A stretch of DNA of 64,000 nucleotides from Actinocatenispora comari (GTDB taxonomy: Bacteria; Actinomycetota; Actinomycetes; Mycobacteriales; Micromonosporaceae): contig NZ_BOPO01000088.1 of NCBI RefSeq assembly GCF_017312725.1, forward strand, positions 23,139-87,138, in the 5' to 3' direction. A model generated the notes under the pieces. It was not told where the DNA came from. It searched no databases and saw only the letters and a program-made list of their open reading frames with translations. Within the stretch, counting starts at the first letter, position 1, and each line of letters begins with the position of its first letter. A program made the position numbers and the translations under genes. Shown here in pieces: positions 33,191 through 41,907 of the stretch.

Positions 33191-35068
33191 CTAGAGCGGT
33201 TCGACCTGGCCGGGCGGGTTCGCGCCGGCGGCACGGGCGACCGCGACCGCCTCGGGCGGCAGGGCGGTCAGGCCCTCCTGGTTGTCGACCAGCGTGCTGC
33301 CGGTGCCGGACAGCGGTGGCGCGGTGGTCGAGGACCAGTTGTGGGTGACGGTGTTCTCGATGCCGTAACCGGCCCAGTTCGACACCCACTTGTAGCTGAT
33401 CCGGGTCAGCACGTTGCGTTCCACCAGGATGTACGAGCTCTGCTCGTCCAGGTAGATTCCGTTCGCACCCTCGCCGTCGGTCTTCGGATAGTCGGACCGG
33501 TCGACGTAGTTGCCGCTGATCACGGTGCCGGGTTGGGCGCCCTGGGTGTAGATGGCGCCGCCGTCGTGCTGACCGTCCTCCGGTCGCATCACGTCGATCA
33601 GCCGGTTGTTCGTGATCCTGTTGCCCCGCAACGGAGTGTCCTGCGCCTGCGGCTGGTTCCAGCCCCAGCCGACGCTGATCGCGCTGTACGGCAGGTGTTC
33701 CAGCGTGTTGTGGTCGATGGTGAGGTAGGCGTCGTACGGCGACCAGATGCCCACCGCGTCGGTGAACTCGGTGCCGATGCCGTGGAAGGTACTGCCGGAC
33801 ACGGTGTTGTGCGCCGAGGTCGCCGCCGCGCTCGGATGCGGGTCGGTGTCCCCGACGTACACCCCGCCGCTGGACAGGTCGTCGAACACGCCGCGAGTCA
33901 CCGTGCAGTACTGGCAACCGTGTTCCAGGACCACGCCCGCGCCGGCCAGGTGGGTGAACGTGTCGCCGGCCAGCGTGACGCGGTGCCCGGCCCGTACCGT
34001 CACGGCGGCCTGCGGCTTGGTGTAGTAGCGGCCGGAGTGGTCGGTGGGGCCGGTGCCGGTCAGCGACAGGCCGGCCTGCATCCCGTCGTACCCGGTGCCG
34101 GTGCCCGGCTGATCCCAGGCGGCGTAGGCGAACGAGATCCCCCGCACCGTGACGTCGTGCACCGGCGCCGCCGGGGTGCCGTCGACGAGCAGCAGCTGCT
34201 CGGTCACCGGTACCTCGATGTCGGCGGTGCGCGGATCCTCGCCCGGCCGGGCCAGGTAGGTGAGCGTGCCGTTCGACGAGGACACGAACTCACCGGGCCG
34301 GTCCAGCAGCTCGGGCGCGTTCTCGAAGTACTGCACCCCGTGGTACGAGCTGCCGCCGAGCGCGGAGGCGTCCCAGCCGGGGCCGATCCGCCCGGTGCCC
34401 GGCCGCCCGTTGCGCCAGCAGGGTTGCGCCATCACCAGGTCGCCGCCGGCCACCCCGGCCACGTCGCAGTGGAACGAGCGCCACCGCGACTGCGCGACCA
34501 TCGTGACGTCGGCGGGGTCGCTCCAACCGGTGACGGTCGCGGCACCGGTACCGGTCAGGCCGGTCGCGGTGACCGCGCAGTCGGTCCTGGCGCAGGCGTC
34601 GCCGCGGGCGAGTTCGGCCCGCGTGCCGTCGACGAACAGTTGCCGCGGCCGGTCGGCGCGGCCGGTCTGGCCGCGCCAGGTCGCCTGCCACCGGCCGGTC
34701 GCCGGGTCGACGAGGTGCCAGCCGCCGATCCGCGCTCCGCCGCTGAGTACCGGGCGGGCGCCCGGTTCCGCGGCGAGGGTGACCGGCCAGTCGGGGGTGC
34801 CGGACATCGCCCTGGTGAGCCGGATCGGTGCGGTGCGCCGGTAGGTACCGCCGGCCAGCCGGACGGTGACCGTACGGCCGCGGGCGATCCAGCCGGCGAT
34901 GTCGTCGATCGCGGTCGACAGCGAGCAGGGATGTCCGGGGCTGCAGGCGATGCCGGCGCCGTGCGGCGCGGCGTGCAGCACCTTCGCCGCCGGCGCCCCG
35001 TGGGCACCGCCGACCGGTACGAGGGCGACCGTGGCCGCGACGATGGTTGCTGGCAGGGGGATCCGCAT
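33191..35068 (-). CDS. Secreted right-handed beta-helix protein
   Basis: 625-aa exported protein. Signal peptide at 1-26, then a short segment resembling pectate-lyase-like entry strands (TVTVRLAGGTYRRTAPIRL), an insert domain, and from about 300 a parallel beta-helix with many short repeats (SGSTFHGIGTEF, TIDHNTLEHLPYSAISVG, RITNNRLIDVM, VISGNYVDRS). Beta-helix proteins of this kind are often glycosidases, lyases or epimerases; no catalytic residue can be assigned here. The ATG at 35068 follows TAGGAG at 8 nt. It is first in its transcription unit, directly behind LacI-type operator sites. Confidence 0.85.
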   Translation of the reverse strand: MRIPLPATIVAATVALVPVGGAHGAPAAKVLHAAPHGAGIACSPGHPCSLSTAIDDIAGWIARGRTVTVRLAGGTYRRTAPIRLTRAMSGTPDWPVTLAAEPGARPVLSGGARIGGWHLVDPATGRWQATWRGQTGRADRPRQLFVDGTRAELARGDACARTDCAVTATGLTGTGAATVTGWSDPADVTMVAQSRWRSFHCDVAGVAGGDLVMAQPCWRNGRPGTGRIGPGWDASALGGSSYHGVQYFENAPELLDRPGEFVSSSNGTLTYLARPGEDPRTADIEVPVTEQLLLVDGTPAAPVHDVTVRGISFAYAAWDQPGTGTGYDGMQAGLSLTGTGPTDHSGRYYTKPQAAVTVRAGHRVTLAGDTFTHLAGAGVVLEHGCQYCTVTRGVFDDLSSGGVYVGDTDPHPSAAATSAHNTVSGSTFHGIGTEFTDAVGIWSPYDAYLTIDHNTLEHLPYSAISVGWGWNQPQAQDTPLRGNRITNNRLIDVMRPEDGQHDGGAIYTQGAQPGTVISGNYVDRSDYPKTDGEGANGIYLDEQSSYILVERNVLTRISYKWVSNWAGYGIENTVTHNWSSTTAPPLSGTGSTLVDNQEGLTALPPEAVAVARAAGANPPGQVEPL

Positions 35069-35169
35069 GTTCACACTCCTACCGGAGCCGGCTCGGAGCC
35101 GGCGAACGGTGCGGGCAAGGCGGATGGTTGCGACAGGACGTGCGATTCGCCCGCTACGCCACACAGTTT

Positions 35170-35183
35170 GGTAAACGCTTACC
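35170..35183. promoter_or_regulatory. LacI-type operator, site 1
   Basis: GGTAAACGCTTACC, a near-perfect palindrome of the LacI-family kind, about 100 bp upstream of the beta-helix gene in an AT-richer segment (35150-35280). It matches the perfect site at 41737. Confidence 0.65.
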
Positions 35184-35257
35184 CGTCCGTCAAGAGGCAA
35201 TCCTGGCTCAATACAACGAATATGGATTGGATCTGTGAATCAATAGAAAGCCAGACA

Positions 35258-35269
35258 GAAAGCGATTAC
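35258..35269. promoter_or_regulatory. LacI-type operator, weaker site 2
   Basis: GAAAGCGATTAC, whose complement resembles the site at 41882. It lies 75-90 bp from site 1, a distance that could allow looping. Confidence 0.4.
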
Positions 35270-35286
35270 TACACTGTGCAAGCACG

Positions 35287-35320
35287 GCGGCCCCGGCACC
35301 GTCGCCGGTGCCGGGGCCGC
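35287..35320 (-). terminator. Terminator of the transporter-fucosidase unit
   Basis: Perfect 15-bp stem (GCGGCCCCGGCACCG / CGGTGCCGGGGCCGC) with a TCGC loop, 18 bp after the Gfo/Idh/MocA stop. Confidence 0.88.
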
Positions 35321-35338
35321 GGTCGCACCCTGGTCAGG

Positions 35339-36520
35339 TCAGCGTTCGACCTGCCCGCGGGCGAAGTAGTCCACCAGGTCCGCGTCCAGCGGCGGCACCT
35401 CGTACGGCATCCCGTTGTCGCGCAACGACTTCGTCGCCTGAACGCCGGCCGCCACGCTCATCCGGGCCGCCACCGGCGAGGTGTCGGTCGGCCCGCCCTC
35501 CCGGACGAACCGGCAGAACTCCGCGATGATCTTCGGATCGGCGCCGCCGTGCGAGCCGCCCGAATCCGGCACCCGGTACTCGATGTCCGCCTCGGGCCGG
35601 TAACCGGATCGCTTGGCGTTCCACACCTTCACCACGTCGCCCGGCCCGTCGCCGAAGTTCTCCAGCCGGCCGGCGTCGCCGATGACCGTGTAGTTGCGCC
35701 AGTAGTCCGGCGTGAAGTGGCACTGCTGGTAGGCGGCGAGCACGCCGTTGTCCAGCCGCATGTTGACCAGCGACACGTCCTCCACGTCGACCACGTCGTG
35801 GAGATCGTGCTGCGAGCGCGGCGGCCAGTTCGTCGCCGGATCGAGCCAGTCGTCGGTCTTCGGCTCACCGGCGGCACGGCGCGGCAGGTCGCCGTACACC
35901 TTGAGGTCGCCCAGCGCCTGCACCTGCCGCGCGTACCCGCCGGCGATCCAGTGCAGCACGTCGATGTCGTGCGCCGCCTTCTGCAGCAGCAGGCCGGTGG
36001 TGTTGCGCCGGTCCGCGTGCCAGTCCTTGAAGTAGAAGTCGCCGCCGTGCCCGACGAAGTGCCGCACCCAGACCGTCTGCGGGGTACCGATGTCGCCCCG
36101 CGCCACGATGTCGCGCATCAGCCGCACCACGCCCATGTGCCGCATGTTGTGCCCGACGTAGATCCTGGTACCGGTCTCGCGCGCGGTCCGCAGCATCGTG
36201 TCGCACTGCTCGATGGTGATGCCGAGCGGCTTCTCCACGTACACCGGCTTGTGGCCGCGCAGCACGTCCAGCGCGATCGCCTCGTGCGTGTGGTCCGGCG
36301 TGTTGACGATGATCGCGTCGACCTCGGGCGACGCGATCAGGTCGTGGTGGTCGGCGGTCACCAGCTCGGCGTCGAACGTCGCCGCCTCCCGCGCCCGCAC
36401 CTGCTCGTCCAGATCGCAGACCGCGACCACCCGCGAGCCGGCCCCCGGCCGGTGTGCCGCCACGGCGAGGCTGCGGCGCAGCCCGAACCCGATCACGCCC
36501 AACCGTACGTCGTCGCTCAT
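35339..36520 (-). CDS. Gfo/Idh/MocA-family oxidoreductase
   Basis: 393-aa NAD(P)-dependent sugar oxidoreductase. Rossmann motif RLGVIGFGLRR near the N-terminus, the catalytic-lysine motif YVEKPLG at about 91-97, and the C-terminal beta-sheet domain with HDIDVLHWIAGG. Likely oxidises or epimerises a sugar released from the glycan. The ATG at 36520 follows TAGGGGAG. It is the last gene of the transporter unit, 91 bp after the fucosidase. Substrate unknown. Confidence 0.9.
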   Translation of the reverse strand: MSDDVRLGVIGFGLRRSLAVAAHRPGAGSRVVAVCDLDEQVRAREAATFDAELVTADHHDLIASPEVDAIIVNTPDHTHEAIALDVLRGHKPVYVEKPLGITIEQCDTMLRTARETGTRIYVGHNMRHMGVVRLMRDIVARGDIGTPQTVWVRHFVGHGGDFYFKDWHADRRNTTGLLLQKAAHDIDVLHWIAGGYARQVQALGDLKVYGDLPRRAAGEPKTDDWLDPATNWPPRSQHDLHDVVDVEDVSLVNMRLDNGVLAAYQQCHFTPDYWRNYTVIGDAGRLENFGDGPGDVVKVWNAKRSGYRPEADIEYRVPDSGGSHGGADPKIIAEFCRFVREGGPTDTSPVAARMSVAAGVQATKSLRDNGMPYEVPPLDADLVDYFARGQVER

Positions 36521-36611
36521 CGCTCCCCTATCCTCGTTTGCCTCGACCGCATCCTGCCCCGGCCCGGCGATGCCGCGGCGACCGGGCACACGCCGTCCCA
36601 CCGGTACGGGG

Positions 36612-37892
36612 TCACTGCTCGGTGAGGAACAGCTCGATCACCGGGACCGCCACGTCCGGCCGCTGTACCGGCAGCTGCAGCGTCAGCGTGCCGTCCGGCG
36701 CGCCGAGGTACTCGTGCCCGGGTTCGGCGTCGTCCAGCGCCAGTGGCCGCACCTCGGACGCGTCGTGCAGCAGCTGCGCGTACTCCACCCGGCCGGCGAG
36801 GCCGGGCAGCCGCAGGTGCCGCATCGGCCAGGCGAACAGGTGCACGTACAGCCGGTTCCCCACCTGGGTGTACCGGCAGTCCGGCGGCGCGGTGAACCCG
36901 CTCGGCCCGGCACCGCGGATGGACCGCTCGTGCCGGCGCAGCCACTCGCCGATGCCGGCCAGCCGCTCCACCGCCCGCGGTTCGAACTCGCCGCGCGCCG
37001 TCGGGCCGACGTTGAGCAGCAGGTTGCCGCCCTTGGCGACACCGTCGATCAGCATCCGCAGCAACAGATCCGTCGGCTTCCAGTCCAGGTTGTCCCGGTC
37101 GTAGCCCCACGATCCGTTGAGCGTCTGGCACGCCTCCCACGGCACGCCCGGGGCGCCGGCGGTGGTGACCGCGGCCGCCGGCTGCACCTGTTCCGGGGTG
37201 AGCAGGTCACCCGCGCCGAGGTCGAGCCGGTTGTTCACGATGATGTCCGGCTGCAGTTCGCGCACCATCGCGAGCAACTGCTCGGACCGCCACTCGTCGC
37301 GACCCTTCGCGTTGAACCCGCGCCCCGGGTACGAGAAGTCGAACCACAGGACGTCGATCCGGCCGAAGTTCGTCAGCAGCTCGCGTACCTGGCCGTGCAG
37401 CTGGTCGGCGTACTTCGCGACGTCCCGGCCGGCGTGCGCCGCGATGAAGTCGGCGTCGTCGCGCTGCGGGTGGTACAGGTCGACCGGGAACTCGGGATGG
37501 TGCCAGTCGAGCAGCGAGTGGTAGAAGCCGATCCGGAAGCCGCGCTCTCGGAACGCCGACACCAGCGGGCCGAGCAGATCCCTGCCGTACGGCGTGTTCG
37601 TGACCTTGTAGTCGGTGAGCGCCGAGTCCCACAGGCAGAAGCCGTCGTGGTGCTTGGTGGTGACCACCACGTAGCGCATGCCGGCCGCCCAGGCAGTCTC
37701 CGCCCACTCGGCCGGGTCGTACAGGTCCGGATCGAAGTGGTCGAAATACCGCTGGTACTGCTCGTCGGTGAGCTTCTCGCGCGACTTGACCCATTCGTGC
37801 CGCGCCGCCGAGGCGTAGATGCCCCAGTGGATGAACAGGCCGAACCGGTCCTGCACCAGCCACCGGGTGCGCGCCGCCACGTCGTCGCTCAT
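36612..37892 (-). CDS. Alpha-L-fucosidase, GH29
   Basis: 426-aa glycoside hydrolase family 29 enzyme. Seen: RFGLFIHWGIYASAARHEWV, the VVVTTKHHDGFCLWDS segment with the substrate histidines, and DVLWFDFSYPG with the nucleophile at Asp185. It continues into a C-terminal beta-sandwich. No signal peptide, so it should work inside the cell on imported fucosylated oligosaccharides. It lies between the binding-protein pseudogene and the oxidoreductase. The acid/base residue is not conserved enough in this family to name. Confidence 0.9.
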   Translation of the reverse strand: MSDDVAARTRWLVQDRFGLFIHWGIYASAARHEWVKSREKLTDEQYQRYFDHFDPDLYDPAEWAETAWAAGMRYVVVTTKHHDGFCLWDSALTDYKVTNTPYGRDLLGPLVSAFRERGFRIGFYHSLLDWHHPEFPVDLYHPQRDDADFIAAHAGRDVAKYADQLHGQVRELLTNFGRIDVLWFDFSYPGRGFNAKGRDEWRSEQLLAMVRELQPDIIVNNRLDLGAGDLLTPEQVQPAAAVTTAGAPGVPWEACQTLNGSWGYDRDNLDWKPTDLLLRMLIDGVAKGGNLLLNVGPTARGEFEPRAVERLAGIGEWLRRHERSIRGAGPSGFTAPPDCRYTQVGNRLYVHLFAWPMRHLRLPGLAGRVEYAQLLHDASEVRPLALDDAEPGHEYLGAPDGTLTLQLPVQRPDVAVPVIELFLTEQ

Positions 37893-37973
37893 CTGTCACC
37901 TTCCCGCCGTGCTTCCCGCGCACCGTACCGCGCCCGGTCCCGCCCGCAGCCGTCGTCCGTTCGACCGGGTGGG

Positions 37974-39649
37974 TCACTTCCTGCCCAGCGCCTGCTCGTA
38001 CTCCTTGCGGATCGCGTCACCGCCGCCGGAGCGCCACTTCTTCACGGCGTCGTCGAACGCGGACAGCGGTGTGCGGCCGGCGATGATGGAGGTGATCGTG
38101 TCGGACATGGTCTGGCTCAGCGTCGCGCCCTGCTTGCCCTCGGTGGGTGCGTAGAGCGTCGCGGTGGGATCCGGCACCGAGTTCGGGATCAGCGCCGCGT
38201 ACGCGCCGTGCAGGATGTCGACGTAGTCCCGCGAGGTCGGGTCGGGTCGTACACCACCTGGGACGGTGCGGACAGGAACTTCCACGGTACGAGCGTGTCC
38301 TGGTTGCCCTGCGCGGTCAGGGTCGGGTTGCCCTTCGGGTCGAGCTTGTAGTCGGCGCCCTCGACGCCGTAGTTGAGCAGCAGGTACTCGGCGGTGCCGA
38401 ACGGCGAGGCGAGGAAGTCGCACGCCTTGAGCACCGTCCGCAGCCGCTTCTCGTCCGCCTTGGCCAGCATGATCCAGCCGAACGCGATGTTGTCCTGCCA
38501 CGTCACCGGCTTGCCGCCGTCGTGCCCGAACGGCAGGAACGGCTTGGCCTCGTTGCCCTGGTGGGTCTGCGGCAGGGTACGGAAGTAGCCGGTCGGGCCG
38601 GCATAGGCGGGCAGCCCGTCGTAGATCATCGCCACCTTGCCGGCCGCGAACCCGTTCTGCATCTGCTGCTTGGTCCAGCCCTCCGAGCCGGGCACGAAGC
38701 AGCCCGCCCTGTGCAGCTCGACCAGGAACTCCAGCGTCGCCTTGTACTCGTCGGTCTCGTAGTTCTTGACCAGCTTGCCGCCGTCGAGCGTCCAGTTGTT
38801 CGGGCTACCGAAGATGTGGTGGAACGGGGTGGTGCCGAAGTTGGTACTGCCCAACGCCCACTGGTTCTGCTTCGGCCGGGTCAACTCCTTCAGTACGCCG
38901 AGGAAGTCGTCGGCGTTCCTGATGGCGCTGGTGTCGGTGACGCCGACCTTGCCGAACAGGGTCGAGTTGTAGAACCCCGACCCGCCGACGATGTTGCGCG
39001 GGATCGGCAGCAGGTACAGCTTGCCGGCCTGGGTGCAGGTCTCCCACACCGTCTTGGGGATCATCGCCAGGTGCGGAAAGTCCTTCGCCCTGTCGCCGCC
39101 GAGCAGCGGGGTCAGGTCGGCGCAGGCCGACTGGAGGAACCGCGGCAGGTTGTTGATGCCGGCACCGTCGTAGAGCATGATGTCCGGCAGCTTGCCGCCG
39201 GCGATCACCGTGTTCAGCTTGGTCTCGTAGTCGGCCGAGGAGACCGAGGTGATGTCGACCTGCGCACCGAGCCGCTTCTCGATCTCCTGCCACGCCGGGT
39301 TCTTCGACCGGCCGGGCGGCGGCGGACCGAACACGTTGGTGATCGCGGTGATCTTCTCGTTCTTCAGCGGCGGCGTCGGGAACGCCCGCTCCGGCTTCGG
39401 GTAGGTGTAGAACGCCGCCGGCACACCGTCCGCGGTCGCCGCGATGTCCGGCTTCGGGCCCTGGTACGGGATGGTGGTCGGCAGCGTGACGTCGGCGGCA
39501 CTGGACACCTTGCTCGCGCCACCGTCCGAGCCACAACCGGCCACTGTGGACAGTACGCCGGTGCCGAACGCGCCGGCGAGCACCGCACCGGCACCGGTAC
39601 GCAGGAAGCCGCGCCGGTTCATCGCGAGCGACGATTCGTCGAGTCCCAC
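37974..39649 (-). pseudogene. Sugar ABC transporter solute-binding lipoprotein, frameshifted
   Basis: Extracellular binding protein of the large LplA/YtcQ type. The N-terminus has MNRRGFLRTG, a Tat-like motif, and lipobox TVAGC with Cys39. The GTG at 39649 follows AGGAGAG at 6 nt. The frame runs well to SQVVYDPT, then shifts: the remaining family sequence (SRDYVDILHGAYAAL to the C-terminus GRK) continues in another frame to 37974. The break falls on a duplicated 5-mer, TCGGG TCGGG at 38237-38246; removing one copy restores a single 556-aa protein. As read, the product ends early at 38189 with a foreign tail. Either a recent null or phase-variable allele, or an assembly error. Confidence 0.85.
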
Positions 39650-39687
39650 GGATCTCTCCTCGGGGTCTTGGGGTCGGTCTTGGGGGG

Positions 39688-40578
39688 TCAACCCTTGATG
39701 GCGCCGGTCAGGACGCCCTTGGTGAAGTAGCGCTGCAGGAACGGGTAGACGAGCAGGATCGGCACCAGACTCACGATCACGACCGCCATCTGGATCGCCT
39801 GCGCCGGTGCGGCCGCCTCGCTTCCGGTCACGGTGTCCGACAGCGACTGTCCCTGCAGGACGAACTGGCGCAGCACCATGGACAGCGGCCACTTGTCGTC
39901 GTTCACGTACAGCATCGCGTTGAAGAAGGCGTTCCAGTAGCCGACCGCGTAGAACAGCGTGACGACGGCGAGGACTCCCTTGGACAGCGGCAGCACGATC
40001 CGCGCCAGGACCCGGAAGTCGCCGGCTCCGTCGATGCGCGCCGCCTCGTACAGCTCGCTCGGCAGGGTCATGAAGAACGACCGCAGCACGACCAGGTTGA
40101 ACGCACTCACCAGCGTCGGCAACACCAGCGAGGCGTACGTGTCGAGCAGCCCGAGCTGCTTGACCACCAGGAAGTTGGGGATCACGCCCGGGCTGAACAG
40201 CATCGTGAACAACGCCACCAGCAGGAAGAACCGGCCGCCGACCACGTTGCGCCGGCTCAGCCCGTACGCCATGCCGACGGTCGCCGCGACCGAGCAGAAC
40301 GTGCCCACCGCGGTGATGAGAATGCTGCGCAGCAGGGCATCCGTGACCACCCCGCCGGCGAAGATGGTCCGGTACGCGGCCAGCGTCGGGTGGTCGGGGA
40401 TCAGCACCAGCCCGCCGTGCCGGGAGATGTCCGCCTCGGTGGACAGGCTGGTCGCCAGCACCGACACGAACGGGTACAGCACGAGCACCGAGATGACCGC
40501 GAGCACGGCGACCTTGCCGCCGGTGCCGAGCGCGGACGGTTTCTCCATCCACACCGGACGGGCCGAGCTACCTGCCAC
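39688..40578 (-). CDS. Carbohydrate ABC transporter permease, LplC/YtcP type
   Basis: 296-aa inner-membrane subunit with six helices and the EAA loop YEAARIDGAGDFRVLARIVLPLSK region (about 188-210) that docks the ATPase. The GTG start overlaps the end of the other permease gene by 11 bp. It works with the LplB-type permease and the lipoprotein above. No ATPase gene is present in the locus; actinomycetes usually supply a shared MsiK-type ATPase. Confidence 0.93.
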   Translation of the reverse strand: MAGSSARPVWMEKPSALGTGGKVAVLAVISVLVLYPFVSVLATSLSTEADISRHGGLVLIPDHPTLAAYRTIFAGGVVTDALLRSILITAVGTFCSVAATVGMAYGLSRRNVVGGRFFLLVALFTMLFSPGVIPNFLVVKQLGLLDTYASLVLPTLVSAFNLVVLRSFFMTLPSELYEAARIDGAGDFRVLARIVLPLSKGVLAVVTLFYAVGYWNAFFNAMLYVNDDKWPLSMVLRQFVLQGQSLSDTVTGSEAAAPAQAIQMAVVIVSLVPILLVYPFLQRYFTKGVLTGAIKG

Positions 40579-41659
40579 CGGAGTACACCCCCTCCTGGCC
40601 GAACAGGTGCGCGAGCTTGTTCGCGCCGAGCACCAGGCCGAGCCCGACGAACCCCTTCACCAGCCCGACCGCCGCGGAGGGCCCCCACTGGCTGTCGACG
40701 ATGCCGTGGAAGTAGACGTACGTGTCGAGCACCTCGCCGTGTTCCGGCCCGACACTGTTGCGCTGCAACACGATCTGCTCGAACCCGACCGACAGGATGC
40801 TGCCCAGGTTGAGGATCAGCAGCAGCACCACGACCGGCATCAGGCCGGGCAGGGTGATCCGCCACAACCGTTGCCAGCGACCGGCACCGTCGACCGCGGC
40901 CGCCTCGTACAGTTCCTGGTCGATGTTGAGCAGGGCGGCCAGGAAGATGATGGTGCCCCAGCCGCAGTCCTTCCAGATCGACTGGATCGTCACCAGGAAC
41001 GGGAAGAACCAGGGTGTGGTCATCGCGTCGAACCGGCCCAACCCCACCGCGTCCAGCAGGTTGGGCAGGGTTCCGGTGGCACCGAGTACCTGCTGGAAGA
41101 TCGAGACGATGATCACCCAGCCGATGAAGTGCGGCAGGTAGACCACGCTCTGCACGAACCGCCGGACCTTCGTCGACAGGATGCTGTTGAGCAGCAGCGC
41201 GAGCCCGATCGGCGCGGGGAAGAAGAACACCAGTTGGAGCGCGGTGATCTCCAGCGTGTTCAGCAGCGACCGCCAGAACGCCGGGTCCGCGAACACCTGG
41301 GCGAAGTTCGCCAGCCCGGTGAATGTGGAGTCGACGAACCCGAGGTAGGGCTGGTAGTCCTCGAACGCCACGATGTAGCCGAGCAGCGGCGCGTAGTGGA
41401 ACACCACGAAGTAGAGGAACCCGGGGGCCAGCAACAGGAGCATGACCTTGTCCCGGCGGATCCGCTGCCACAGCGTCAGCTTCCGCCGCGGTACCGCCTT
41501 CGCCGCCCGCCGCTGCGCTCTCCGCGCGGCGCGGCGGCCCCCCACCGCGCGCGGACCGCTCGACTCCGTCGACAGCGCTGACACGGTCGACGGCGCTGGC
41601 TCGGTCGACTCCGTCGACGGCGCGGGCACGGCCGACGGCGTCGGCTCGGTCGCCGTCAC
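40568..41659 (-). CDS. Carbohydrate ABC transporter permease, LplB type
   Basis: 363-aa permease. An N-terminal cytoplasmic tail of about 60 residues is Ser/Thr/Glu/Pro-rich and internally repetitive (STEST, STESS), then basic (RRAARRAQRRAAK), before six membrane helices. The EAA loop reads YEAAAVDGAGRWQRLWRITLPGL region. The GTG at 41659 follows GGGAG at 6 nt. It is the first gene of the minus-strand transporter unit, behind the perfect LacI operator. Confidence 0.92.
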   Translation of the reverse strand: MTATEPTPSAVPAPSTESTEPAPSTVSALSTESSGPRAVGGRRAARRAQRRAAKAVPRRKLTLWQRIRRDKVMLLLLAPGFLYFVVFHYAPLLGYIVAFEDYQPYLGFVDSTFTGLANFAQVFADPAFWRSLLNTLEITALQLVFFFPAPIGLALLLNSILSTKVRRFVQSVVYLPHFIGWVIIVSIFQQVLGATGTLPNLLDAVGLGRFDAMTTPWFFPFLVTIQSIWKDCGWGTIIFLAALLNIDQELYEAAAVDGAGRWQRLWRITLPGLMPVVVLLLILNLGSILSVGFEQIVLQRNSVGPEHGEVLDTYVYFHGIVDSQWGPSAAVGLVKGFVGLGLVLGANKLAHLFGQEGVYSGGR

Positions 41660-41736
41660 CGGATCTCCCGGCCGCCGCCCGACGGCCAGCCTCGAAGCCG
41701 AACGCCCATACCCGCTCCTCGTACCCGGCACTCGTG

Positions 41737-41748
41737 GTAAGCGCTTAC
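41737..41748. promoter_or_regulatory. LacI-type operator, perfect palindrome
   Basis: GTAAGCGCTTAC, perfect 12-bp palindrome with the central CG of LacI-family sites, in the 248-bp divergent gap between the transporter unit and the dehydrogenase-lacI unit. Confidence 0.8.
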
Positions 41749-41881
41749 TGGTTGCGCCGAAGCTACGGCGGGCACTCCGGCTTGTCAAGAGCCGTCCACC
41801 ATCCAACAACCCGAGCTATTGCCGGCAACCACGGCCGACTTGACGTTCCCGGAACGGCCGACCTAACGTCTGGGCTCGACA

Positions 41882-41893
41882 GTAAGCGATTTC
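41882..41893. promoter_or_regulatory. LacI-type operator, half-degenerate site near the dehydrogenase start
   Basis: GTAAGCGATTTC, 15 bp before the GTG of the dehydrogenase gene and immediately upstream of its TTGGAGGACGAG ribosome site. A repressor here could block transcription of its own operon. Confidence 0.5.
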
Positions 41894-41907
41894 TATTGGA
41901 GGACGAG

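Noticed and set aside
33341..36625. 1,090-codon plus-strand open frame across the beta-helix and oxidoreductase genes
   Set aside because: Runs through a terminator and two promoters; antisense to recognised families.
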